Virus record (IMG/VR): IMGVR_UViG_3300020158_000335
Location: 1-64,000 of that record
DNA length: 64,000 nt
From: a virus
Direction: 5' to 3' (one strand)
The notes below the pieces were generated by a model. That model did not search any database. It was not told the DNA's origin and saw only the letters and a list, made by a program, of their open reading frames with translations. The translations under genes were made by a program, and so were the position numbers. Below, piece after piece: positions 25,861 through 33,891 of the stretch. Within the stretch, counting starts at the first letter, position 1; each line of letters opens with the position of its first letter.

Positions 25861-26777
25861 GACCTAATATCTGTGGCATCATCCAAGAAGACACGAATTT
25901 TGCGTTTAAAGTTTTTTGAAATTGATTTGCGTATCAAGGTAAACTTTCCAAAAAAACGATAGCCTAAAAAATCAATGCCCCGTTCATCGGATGGGAATAC
26001 CTGCCAGTTGCTTTTGATTTCAAGCTTCAACTCTGAACTCATATATTTCCTGATATCACTAAATAGACTGTGAAGAAAAGCCTTGTCATTATGCAATATG
26101 ACAAGATCGTCGCAATATCTGGCGTAATATCTGATGTTCTTTTTCTCTTTCAGCCAATGGTCAAAAGGAGATAAATATATGTTAGCAAAGTACTGAGACA
26201 GGTAATTACCAATAGGTACGCCTTCTGCGCTATCAACAATTGTATCCAATAGCCATAAAGTATCTGCACATTTTATCTTTTTTCTGATGATATTTTTCAA
26301 ACAGTCATGATTGACGGAAGGATAAAACTTTTTAATATCAAGTTTTAAACAGTATTTGGTTCCGTCATTGTCTTTTAGAAAATCTTTCATTCGGATCACG
26401 CCATCATGTATTCCACGGCCTGCCATTGATGCGTATGTGTCTCGTATAAATGTTTTCATCCATATCGGTTCAAGAACCTGCATGATACAGTGGTGGATGA
26501 TACGATCAGGAAAATACGGGAGTTTAAAAATTTCCCTTTCTTTTCCTCTCTCAGTCCTTTTGAATACCTGATATTGTGCATTTTTGAACACTTTATTTTT
26601 TAAACTATTATGAATTTGCACAAAATATTTTTCTGGATCGCGATCAACCATTTTGACGTCTGAATAATTATTTTTCCCACGCCTTGCGTTCTTGTGCGCC
26701 AGCCGGATGTTATCCATGTCGTAAATTTTATGGTATAAATTACCAAAACGTTTCATATATCTTTTGCCTGATTCCAC
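25695..26777 (-). CDS. Reverse transcriptase of a diversity-generating retroelement
   Basis: This RT of up to 360 aa would copy the template RNA with errors at adenines for mutagenic homing. Motifs: LKLDIKKFYPSVNH with D147; GVPIGNYLSQYFANIYL, where SQ (194-195) is a DGR hallmark in place of the usual QG; catalytic YARYCDDLVIL (Y221-D224); and GIDFLGYRFF (267-276). There is no maturase or endonuclease domain, which argues against a group II intron. The start may be M8 (MKRFGNLYHKIYD). It lies directly downstream of the template repeat, in canonical DGR order: target, template, RT. Confidence 0.93.
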   Translation of the reverse strand: MESGKRYMKRFGNLYHKIYDMDNIRLAHKNARRGKNNYSDVKMVDRDPEKYFVQIHNSLKNKVFKNAQYQVFKRTERGKEREIFKLPYFPDRIIHHCIMQVLEPIWMKTFIRDTYASMAGRGIHDGVIRMKDFLKDNDGTKYCLKLDIKKFYPSVNHDCLKNIIRKKIKCADTLWLLDTIVDSAEGVPIGNYLSQYFANIYLSPFDHWLKEKKNIRYYARYCDDLVILHNDKAFLHSLFSDIRKYMSSELKLEIKSNWQVFPSDERGIDFLGYRFFGKFTLIRKSISKNFKRKIRVFLDDATDIRSCVKSVMSYYGWLIHGNGYNLWISQCRRLLKTRRMCENSLTLRQMNIFLTATNLR

Positions 26778-26876
26778 AAGAGAGTCTTCGCCGTTTGGCT
26801 ACCAACACCCTTTATGTTTTCGTTTTGTGTTTTGCCAAGAGGCAAGGTTGAGCCAGCGCAGTAAAAAAAATAGAAC

Positions 26877-27010
26877 CAGATAGCTGACTGCCCCGCAATA
26901 TTCGTATTGCAATTCGCCGCCGCATTATTCGCATTACGGTAAGTGACTCCCGCATTAGCGCTATTATTCAGATTGCCCCCTGCATAAAGCGCCTGCCAAC
27001 TCGCTGCCGA
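26877..27010 (-). repeat. DGR template repeat (TR)
   Basis: This 134-bp repeat aligns without gaps to 27040-27173 at an offset of 163 bp. Over it 26 positions differ where the TR has T on the plus strand, that is A in the gene sense, and only one differs elsewhere (26880, at the edge). Read in the target frame, the TR is rich in Asn AAY codons (10), the classic design that maximises diversity. Alignment breaks at 27011, just beyond the 5' end in gene sense. A small TTGCC/GGCAA hairpin lies between TR and RT at 26832-26846. Confidence 0.95.
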
Positions 27011-27038
27011 ATTGCCAACTCAACCCTAAATCAAAAAA

Positions 27039-28475
27039 TCAGGCAGCCGACCGCCCCGCAATACCCGCATCGCAACCCGCCGCCGCATTACCCGCATCAC
27101 GGTAAGCGACCCCCGCACGAGCGCCATAAGTCAGAGCGCCCCCCGCAGAAAGCGCCCGCCAACCCGCCGCCGACGGTTGGTAGTAATAATCTGTAACGAA
27201 TGTAGAGCTACTACCGTTTGCAACCGAAGATGGTAAAAATGTTCCGTCGAAAAGCGTCTGCTGATAGCCAGTTGTTCCAAGCGGGGTTATTCCAAGCGAA
27301 GAATAATTAGTCACACTTTCATCAGTGAACAAAGCAGGGTTATTACAAACATATACCCCGGACGGAAATAGAAAATCCACTCCATCCACCCATTTCCATA
27401 GATGCCCATAAAAATTTTCTATCCCATAAAAAGAATTAGCAACAACCATATCAGATGCCTGAACGTATGCACACTTATTCGCGTTAGCGACCCCGTATTT
27501 GACTGATCCGCAATTGTTCCCCAGTACATTTGTGACACCAGTTTTACATATTTTCGTAATATCCCACGGTGCCCCCTCTGTATATCCTGGCAACATCAAC
27601 TGTGAATTCCAGTTTTTGTATCTGGTTAGATATAAGAGAATAATCGCCTCACCCATCCAGTAATCGTATTGGTAAAAAGCTCCGTCGGTTGCTTGACGTC
27701 GCATTGTCCGACTGAAAGTTGATAATGGCAAGTATCCAGATACAGACCGTATTTTATCTCCTGATAGATACGATTGTGTTGTAGTTCCGTGAATGTACGC
27801 ACTACTGCGGTACAAAACGCCCTCATAAGCTGAGCAGTATTTGTAATCCACGGGTGTAGCCAACCCGCCTGAGAAAAATATTGGGTGAACAACCGCTGTA
27901 ACTACTGATCCGTTTGATTTTGTATAGCTGAACGCACCATACGAGATCAAAGCATACATAAAATTACCATCATTAAACAGCGCATAATAAAATTTAGGGA
28001 TTTGCACCATGACGTTACCATCTGCACCTGTCAAAGTCGCAGCCGTCCCGTCCAGCTTCTTTGTTGAGTCATTTGGATGTAAATAGTAATTAAATGCGCC
28101 GGTGGTGTGCGCCAGCAGACAACGCTTCATCTGCTCTTGGATCGGAAAATTCTGATAGTCGTATTCAAGCAGAGCTCCGTTAACCTGAATGACACCCCTC
28201 ATTGTATCATTCACAAAATCCCACTTAACGCCATAAGCATAATTATTGCCAGCGTCAAAATTACCATTTAATTTTTGGATTGCTTGAAGAACTGTGTCTG
28301 AAGCAGCTACCGTTCCGGCTCCGGATGTGTAGCCGGTTAAGACGTTTGCAGCCTCCAGTGCAGCAAAGTTTTCGTCAATCTCGCCATAACGGTCATTCCA
28401 CAACGCCGCGACCGCTGGCTGTCGTGGAGAACTCAAAATGGGCGTAATCATAGGATGCGGTAATATGGACGGCAT
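27039..28475 (-). CDS. DGR-diversified C-type-lectin-like tail protein
   Basis: This 478-aa protein is probably the receptor-binding tip. The N-terminus (LWNDRYGEIDENFAALEAAN) is shared with the 72-aa protein at 30149-30367 and would dock it on the tail. The middle has DGAFYQYDYWMGEAIILLYL and ENFYGHLWKWVDGVDFLFPS, typical of the lectin/formylglycine-generating-enzyme-like fold of DGR targets. The last 44 residues are the variable region (ALSAGGALTYGARAGVAYRD and on), ending GRSAA. A GGGAGA lies before the ATG. Diversification would let the phage switch host receptors. Confidence 0.93.
   Translation of the reverse strand: MPSILPHPMITPILSSPRQPAVAALWNDRYGEIDENFAALEAANVLTGYTSGAGTVAASDTVLQAIQKLNGNFDAGNNYAYGVKWDFVNDTMRGVIQVNGALLEYDYQNFPIQEQMKRCLLAHTTGAFNYYLHPNDSTKKLDGTAATLTGADGNVMVQIPKFYYALFNDGNFMYALISYGAFSYTKSNGSVVTAVVHPIFFSGGLATPVDYKYCSAYEGVLYRSSAYIHGTTTQSYLSGDKIRSVSGYLPLSTFSRTMRRQATDGAFYQYDYWMGEAIILLYLTRYKNWNSQLMLPGYTEGAPWDITKICKTGVTNVLGNNCGSVKYGVANANKCAYVQASDMVVANSFYGIENFYGHLWKWVDGVDFLFPSGVYVCNNPALFTDESVTNYSSLGITPLGTTGYQQTLFDGTFLPSSVANGSSSTFVTDYYYQPSAAGWRALSAGGALTYGARAGVAYRDAGNAAAGCDAGIAGRSAA
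27040..27173 (-). repeat. DGR variable repeat (VR)
   Basis: This is the last 134 bp of the lectin-like tail gene and includes its stop codon. Relative to the TR, in gene sense: 21 A to G, 4 A to C and 1 A to T. Nine of ten template Asn codons are changed (to Ala, Thr, Tyr, Arg, Asp, Gly, Gly, Asp, Gly). The 3' end GCGGGGCGGTCGGCTGCC is G/C-rich and probably contains the initiation-of-mutagenic-homing site. Confidence 0.95.
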
Positions 28476-28491
28476 AGGTGTTTCTCCCTGT

Positions 28492-28730
28492 TTACGGCGT
28501 TATGATTGCTGTTCCGCGTTCCTGCGTGAGTAAGCCCTCTGACACAAGATACGCGATGCCATTCTGGGTATTGATATCCGCCAAGTCGATAAACTCGGCA
28601 GACAGTTGTTGCCTTTGCAACACCCGTTTTGGAACTCAAGTTTTGTTACAATACCTGGCCCGGTATTTTTATTTTCAATAGCCTGAATTCTGACAGACAT
28701 ATTCTCTATTTGTTTCTGCAATGTTGTCAT
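28492..28730 (-). pseudogene. Small tail protein split by a -1 frameshift
   Basis: The first frame (ATG 28730) gives MTTLQKQIENMSVRIQAIEN to VTKLEF, a short coiled coil. After about 28635 the convincing protein continues in the -1 frame: QRQQLSAEFIDLADINTQNG, IAYLVSEGLLTQERGTAIIT, stop at 28492, only 16 nt before the DGR target start. Neither frame alone looks right: frame one degenerates into Cys/Arg-rich sequence and frame two lacks a good start (GTG at 28623 is possible). It may be programmed shifting, a mutation, or two coupled genes. Confidence 0.5.
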
Positions 28731-28755
28731 GGTCTTTTCCCTTTGTTACATTTTT

Positions 28756-29790
28756 TTAAACAGCAGTATAATAATGATAACCGCATGAAATAGTGAAATT
28801 GAACGACGGATCACTCCCTGAGAACAGAATACCCCGCAACGACACTAATGGTGGGAAAAAGACGGTTGGGCCAGGGTTAGAGACGCTAATTGACACGGCT
28901 GCTCCGGTTAAGTAGCAGGTGCTATGCGCCGTACACGAGTTCGATGCCGCACCCGAACCAACGCATGAGTATGGGATACACAATATAGGTGCGTTTGCAT
29001 TATAGTTCCAATTATAAACTCCGCTTCCGCCCACGAGCGCAGCCGCAGCCCCTGTCCCCATTGAAGAGAAAAAACCTGCTCCAGCACCACTACCTAATGC
29101 TGTAATAATGGACAACGCAAAAGGCTGCAATGCTGATTCAACAAAAGTTGCGACGGCAGCGCTTGAGCATATAGACCTGAGACAACTGGCGGATATAGCC
29201 ACGGCAGAGAAAGCATTCAAATCTTGCATCGTAGAGTTGCCACATGCGCCCAGTGTGTCAATACCTCTTCCCACACTATATGCTGCTCCCAGAAATATTG
29301 GGCGAGCGACACTGGAGGCAGCAATCACAGTCATGGCGGTGAGGGACATAGAGATAGCAGCCATAGCCACACTTGATGCTGCGGTAGCCGTCATCGCAGT
29401 GCTGGACGCGGCCAGCAACCCCATTGCGACACTGGAGGCAGCGATCGCAGTCATCGCAGTGCTCGATGCTACAAAAACAGGCATGGTAATGTCATCAATG
29501 TCCAAGATGGCCTCCATAGCATCGCTGGAGGCAGCAATCGCGGTCATAGCCACACTCGACGCCGATATCTCAGACATAGTTCGTAAATCATTCATGGCTG
29601 GTGTCGATAACCTAAACGCGCTGTTAAAAATAGCTCCCATTACTCCTGCATAATCGCCAGATGCGACCGCCCAAGCAATTGATCCTGTATTTACCCCTTG
29701 TATCAGTACACCTGAGCAAACGAGAGCAGATGATAATCTTATTTGATCGCTGATAATCGTTGATGATGATGGTTGCGGTATGCTTATCAC
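28756..29790 (-). CDS. Tail-fibre-like protein with decapeptide repeats
   Basis: This 344-aa protein has about 10 tandem copies of a 10-residue unit close to AASSVAMTAI across residues 70-170. Similar units build elongated phage fibres. The C-terminal 150 residues are Gly/Ser/Cys-rich and end in a beta-rich domain (LRGILFSGSDPSFNFTISCG) that may be the tip. Lying two genes from the DGR target, it is a candidate second fibre. The repeat DNA is itself a 30-bp tandem array, prone to length change. Confidence 0.6.
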   Translation of the reverse strand: MISIPQPSSSTIISDQIRLSSALVCSGVLIQGVNTGSIAWAVASGDYAGVMGAIFNSAFRLSTPAMNDLRTMSEISASSVAMTAIAASSDAMEAILDIDDITMPVFVASSTAMTAIAASSVAMGLLAASSTAMTATAASSVAMAAISMSLTAMTVIAASSVARPIFLGAAYSVGRGIDTLGACGNSTMQDLNAFSAVAISASCLRSICSSAAVATFVESALQPFALSIITALGSGAGAGFFSSMGTGAAAALVGGSGVYNWNYNANAPILCIPYSCVGSGAASNSCTAHSTCYLTGAAVSISVSNPGPTVFFPPLVSLRGILFSGSDPSFNFTISCGYHYYTAV

Positions 29791-30137
29791 GTTGTCACCT
29801 CCTTATTGCCGGAAAGATGAAACGTAATCTTGCTCGCTGTCCCGGCCTTTACCCGGATCGTCTCGGTTGCCTTGGCATGAATCGAATATTCATGAGGCGC
29901 TCCGCCCACGGCGGCAATAGCCACATCATAAGCAACCCAGTCCGTATTGGTGGCGGCATTATCGCCGTGCGCTGCCGGACAATGGGCAATTCGGTAGCTG
30001 GACTCTTCGGCGTCCTGGTTGCTGATTCTTAACACCCCGTCGAGTACGGTACCGGCTGGCACCGCATATAATTGCGCCTCGGAAGTCGATGCAGGGAACA
30101 GCGTAGCTATAACGCCTCTTGTGTTTGTAACTGACAT
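29787..30137 (-). CDS. Beta-sandwich virion accessory protein
   Basis: This 116-aa protein contains LYAVPAGTVLDGVLRISNQD and TIRVKAGTASKITFHLSG, a pattern seen in small phage fibre or decoration proteins with a jelly-roll-like fold. The 3' end overlaps the fibre gene by 4 nt. An attachment or decoration role is inferred from context. Confidence 0.5.
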   Translation of the reverse strand: MSVTNTRGVIATLFPASTSEAQLYAVPAGTVLDGVLRISNQDAEESSYRIAHCPAAHGDNAATNTDWVAYDVAIAAVGGAPHEYSIHAKATETIRVKAGTASKITFHLSGNKEVTT

Positions 30138-30148
30138 AAAATACCTCC

Positions 30149-30367
30149 TTAAAAGGCAAACATATTAAAGAAAGATGGGAAAGAATCAGTTTGCAACTGT
30201 GTCACAACTGGGTTTATCGCTGCGATAGACTCATTGATTCCAGCTATAGCTTCATCTACCGTGTCAAAGTTTTCGTCAATTTCCGAATATCGCGTATTCC
30301 ATAGACTGGGTGCTGCGGGCGGTGCGGTATCTGGTATCGGTGTAATCGGGTAATGGGGTAGTGTCAT
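30149..30367 (-). CDS. Short paralogue of the DGR target N-terminal domain
   Basis: This 72-aa protein has ITPIPDTAPPAAPSLWNTRY then SEIDENFDTVDEAIAG. This matches the first 45 residues of the diversified protein (Pro-rich start, LWNxRYxEIDENF). It lacks any lectin or variable region and ends SFPSFFNMFAF. It may cap or stoichiometrically share the attachment site, or be a remnant of an earlier fibre copy. Confidence 0.55.
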   Translation of the reverse strand: MTLPHYPITPIPDTAPPAAPSLWNTRYSEIDENFDTVDEAIAGINESIAAINPVVTQLQTDSFPSFFNMFAF

Positions 30368-30381
30368 ATATTCACCTCACA

Positions 30382-30759
30382 TTAAAAAACAAACGTTATA
30401 ACTGTTTCGAATTCTTCATCAGATTGTTTGATCTTTGGCGCTGAGTTACGGATTCCAACCATATCGCCATCAATTTTTATTCCAAACTCACTGACGGTTT
30501 CACCTACTAAATCGGCTTGCGCCAGTCTTCCGGTTATCATGACATTCCCGTCAATTGTCACCGAAATATCCGCCTCCGGGATTGTCGTTTCGATCAACTG
30601 GTGATGCAATGCAATCTGATCCGCCTCAATTGCTATCGGCAAATCATCCGCATCATGCCCGCCGTCACCGAATACGGCAGTTGCCCCGGCAATGGCTTTT
30701 GCCGAAAACACTGATACAAGTAGCGGTTTTAATAAAATCGTACTGGCTGTATTTGACAT
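30382..30759 (-). CDS. Tail or fibre-associated structural protein
   Basis: This 125-aa beta-rich protein has AEDISV-like strands and the closing GIKIDGDMVGIRNSAPKIKQ, DEEFETVITFVF. Similar segments occur in phage tail-collar or fibre proteins. It sits between baseplate protein I and the fibre genes. Exact role unknown. Confidence 0.45.
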   Translation of the reverse strand: MSNTASTILLKPLLVSVFSAKAIAGATAVFGDGGHDADDLPIAIEADQIALHHQLIETTIPEADISVTIDGNVMITGRLAQADLVGETVSEFGIKIDGDMVGIRNSAPKIKQSDEEFETVITFVF

Positions 30760-30788
30760 ATCTCGCCTCGTTATTTAAAATTGATTAA

Positions 30789-32051
30789 TTACAGGCCGGG
30801 ACCAAAATCCCAAGTGCCGTCGATGAGTAAACTTCCATCTAAATATGTTGCAAATATGGACACAGGTTCAAATGATATTTCAGCGATGGATATTATTGTC
30901 TGCATTGCAGCCACCGTATGATCCGAGACACATTCAACAAATCCAGTGACAAATTGTCTCGACGTTGTGCCTCCGAATTCAACAGGAATATCAAACGCTG
31001 TTTTCCATTTTGTGCTGCCGTAACCAACATAAATCTTCCGGGACCCGTCAACAGGCCAAGTACCATCCACGAACATCGACCATACCGACACAGGAGCATA
31101 TATCCCGGACTTCGCCGTTATGTGCATCGGCCCAGAAGATACCGGATACCGATACTTAATATCCCCATTATCCGAACACATAAACCGGGAACCGTCGATT
31201 TCCCAGGTGCCGTCCAGTATGAGATAACAACAAAACACAGGGATTGTGTTCCGTGATGTAATCACCTGCAAATCCGTTGTGTCCCCCCAAATAACAGGGA
31301 ATTCAACCACAATAGACCAAATCAGCCCGTCAAACACAATATGAAGCGGTTTGGTAAGTGCTACCCGTGCCCGTGCGGTAGATTCAATCAGCTCCGGTGC
31401 TGCTACATTGGCCTCATCAATGTAAAGTTTCCCGCGTGATGTCATGTAACACGACACACACACAGTAACATCTGTTGGGGCCTCGACCGCCCAGGACCCG
31501 TCCAGGCTACAGGATACGTTTGTCAACCATTCAGGCTGGACTGTCCGCCCGCTTGTGATGGTTACAGACAGATGATAACTGTCTGTTTCTCGGACAGTCC
31601 ACGTACCATCCAGCCGCAGTGGCGTTGTCGTTTCCCATGATTCAGAGCCTCGAAGTATCTCTTCCTCGGTATAAAACTCGCCGTCGATATACTCACGGTC
31701 GCTTATCGCATACAGGGGACGCCACTGCATAACGACATCAGGACAAGCACGCCTGATTGACGCCGTAAGCGGCACTAACGAATCCTTTTGAAGCAGCTCG
31801 ACTCTACGCTGAACAACCGCCATCGGGATACTGTCATCAAGGATATCAATATCGTAATACCTGCCAAGCTCAGATAATATCCGATGCTTGTCTTCATCGA
31901 CTGCGGTAAATATCGAACGAAGCCCGATTTGCCTGGCCAGAAGCGGGTCAAAGTTTTCTTCCCAAAGCTGCTGGATCGTCTCAGCGAACTCAGTCCAGCG
32001 AGGGGTTTCTGATTTTACAGGCGATAATCTTGTTTTTAGCCAATTATCCAT
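30789..32051 (-). CDS. Baseplate protein of the P2 gpI type with C-terminal repeats
   Basis: This 420-aa protein has an N-terminus of about 130 residues (RLSPVKSETPRWTEFAETIQ, RQIGLRSIFTA, YDIDILDDSIP, VVQRRVELLQKDSLV) that fits phage tail protein I, which links the baseplate wedge to fibres. The rest is a series of beta modules with recurring LDGTW or VDGSR motifs. These may build an extended arm to carry the fibres encoded next. It follows the gpJ-like gene, as in P2-like order. Confidence 0.7.
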   Translation of the reverse strand: MDNWLKTRLSPVKSETPRWTEFAETIQQLWEENFDPLLARQIGLRSIFTAVDEDKHRILSELGRYYDIDILDDSIPMAVVQRRVELLQKDSLVPLTASIRRACPDVVMQWRPLYAISDREYIDGEFYTEEEILRGSESWETTTPLRLDGTWTVRETDSYHLSVTITSGRTVQPEWLTNVSCSLDGSWAVEAPTDVTVCVSCYMTSRGKLYIDEANVAAPELIESTARARVALTKPLHIVFDGLIWSIVVEFPVIWGDTTDLQVITSRNTIPVFCCYLILDGTWEIDGSRFMCSDNGDIKYRYPVSSGPMHITAKSGIYAPVSVWSMFVDGTWPVDGSRKIYVGYGSTKWKTAFDIPVEFGGTTSRQFVTGFVECVSDHTVAAMQTIISIAEISFEPVSIFATYLDGSLLIDGTWDFGPGL

Positions 32052-32117
32052 AAATCACATTACCAACATATCGCAAACCATGAAACATTCTCATCACCAG
32101 ATAGCCGTATATGGGCA

Positions 32118-33530
32118 TTACCATCTTGTCAGGTCAATTATTGACGATTCCATGTTGATTGCGATGATTTGATTCAGCGCAGTTATCTCATGATTTCCTG
32201 CAAGGGCAGCGGTATAATCCCCGTCTGCAAAATATCCAGTGGCTTCAACCAAGGCGTATATTTCTTTCAATAATACATCAGGTTTTCTCAGCCGGGAATT
32301 AAGCCCATAATTGGTTTCAAGTGCTTCTGTTATTTTTGCCCGCACGGTTGCTGTTGCGTATTTTGAACTGACCGCCCCAACGATTGTGACCGTAAAATAA
32401 TGGACAACCGGAAACACCCATTGAAACCGTCGATTCAACAGCCGCACAGACTGTAATTTAGTCATGATGTCTGTGCCGATCTCGGTATTGTTTAGGGCAT
32501 AAGCTGAGACAAATATCTTGTTCACAAACTCAAGGTTTTTATATCCTGATTCGGACTCTGCCTCTGTCTCACCCCAAACGTTTATCCATAATATTTCCGG
32601 GAATTCACGTCTTAAAAAGAATTCATAATCTTCCTGCCAAACAAGTTGCTCTTGATACAACGGCCAGTAAAATAAATTCTTTCGAAGCTCTTCACTCGTT
32701 TCAACCGGCTCCCCGCCAATTACCATGACACCTATAATAAATGTCATGGTCGCCGGTGCGCCTGTTATATCCAGTATCCCGGCTCCGCCTGTTGGGGCAA
32801 GCGACATTCCGGCCTGTAAAACAGTAGGGCCAGCGGTTAACCACAACACGATTTTGATTGAGGCTCCAAGCGGGATTATACTTCCATAATCACCGTTTCC
32901 GAATCTGATGCCTATCTGTCCGGTATGCGTGTAAAATTCGTCATATACAGTTGATACTGGCAGCGTGTTTTGAAACAGCCTGGCTATTTGCCAGCTCAGA
33001 TATCCAGCCCCGTCATGCAGATCAACAGATACATCTATTTGAGAGATACTGCTGGTAAGGGCTGCATCAAACAGAATTTCGTAATATGGTTTTTCCGCTG
33101 TTACGTCATGCAGGATAACTTGTTGTGATAACTGGCTGACGTTCGCGTAAGCTACTGCACCGGGAACAATCGTATCGGGGATGGCCATTCGGTAATCAAT
33201 CCCGTAATTCGATTTAAACATTTGCCCTTCTGGGATTGATACTGCGTTTTTGCCAGTGTTTTTTATCGTAACTATGCCCGTCGAAGGGGTTGCCTTGCGC
33301 GGAATATAGCCTCTGTCCTCGGCGTGCGCCATAATGCTGGATTGATTAAGGGCAGTGGATAAAAATTGCTCTTGCATTGCCCGCTCTGACCCATACTGAG
33401 AGGCCCGAAGCGCCCATGACATAAACACTGACAGATGGTTGACAAACTGTGAATCCTTGAGATATTGCCAGCCCTCTTTTGTGCCGATGATCTCTTTGAA
33501 TTTCTCAATGGCCTCGTCATTAGATAACAT
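32118..33530 (-). CDS. Baseplate J-like protein
   Basis: This 470-aa baseplate wedge protein of the gpJ/T4 gp6 type has the pattern YIPRKATPSTGIVTIKNTGK, then ISIPEG-like VSIPEGQMFKSNYG, and an FGNGDYGSIIP loop in the middle. The C-terminal part (VVHYFTVTIVGAVSSKYATA then a helix and strand) is the usual end of the family. It overlaps the gp25-like gene by 11 nt and precedes the gpI-like gene. Confidence 0.85.
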   Translation of the reverse strand: MLSNDEAIEKFKEIIGTKEGWQYLKDSQFVNHLSVFMSWALRASQYGSERAMQEQFLSTALNQSSIMAHAEDRGYIPRKATPSTGIVTIKNTGKNAVSIPEGQMFKSNYGIDYRMAIPDTIVPGAVAYANVSQLSQQVILHDVTAEKPYYEILFDAALTSSISQIDVSVDLHDGAGYLSWQIARLFQNTLPVSTVYDEFYTHTGQIGIRFGNGDYGSIIPLGASIKIVLWLTAGPTVLQAGMSLAPTGGAGILDITGAPATMTFIIGVMVIGGEPVETSEELRKNLFYWPLYQEQLVWQEDYEFFLRREFPEILWINVWGETEAESESGYKNLEFVNKIFVSAYALNNTEIGTDIMTKLQSVRLLNRRFQWVFPVVHYFTVTIVGAVSSKYATATVRAKITEALETNYGLNSRLRKPDVLLKEIYALVEATGYFADGDYTAALAGNHEITALNQIIAINMESSIIDLTRW

Positions 33531-33891
33531 TTCTGATATTTACCTCGCTATTGAACATGCCGGAGCCGTAAAGAATTTGCACATTACAGATGTCAATGTC
33601 CCAAAAACCGACCCGGACGCCGTAAATGGGGATGCCGCAATCCGCCGCCAGTTTTTTTACGATTCGAAATTCCATCATAACCTCCAGATTGGATGACGGC
33701 GGCTCGTGCTGGAGCGCCCCCAGGGAGTTGCCCCAACTGGGCATGTCCGCAACCGTGCCTTCGGGCGTCTCGAACCATTCCTGTATCCGTTCGTTTAGCG
33801 CGTCTGAGCCTGAATACGTTGTCAGAACGTCTTGAGGCGCTATTGATAATCCCATCAGATGATCGTATTCTTCTAAAATCATATTGCTCAC
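33520..33891 (-). CDS. Baseplate wedge protein, gp25-like
   Basis: This 123-aa protein matches the gp25/gpW lysozyme-related wedge family in size and in the WGNSLGALQHEPPSSNLE block. The end is GIPIYGVRVGFWDIDIC. It lies directly between tape measure and gpJ-like genes with 4- and 11-nt overlaps, the standard arrangement. Confidence 0.8.
   Translation of the reverse strand: MSNMILEEYDHLMGLSIAPQDVLTTYSGSDALNERIQEWFETPEGTVADMPSWGNSLGALQHEPPSSNLEVMMEFRIVKKLAADCGIPIYGVRVGFWDIDICNVQILYGSGMFNSEVNIRNVI

Noticed and set aside
28756-30137. Second DGR variable repeat in neighbouring fibre genes
   Set aside because: No other stretch matching the template repeat was seen. Only the 27040-27173 copy aligns.
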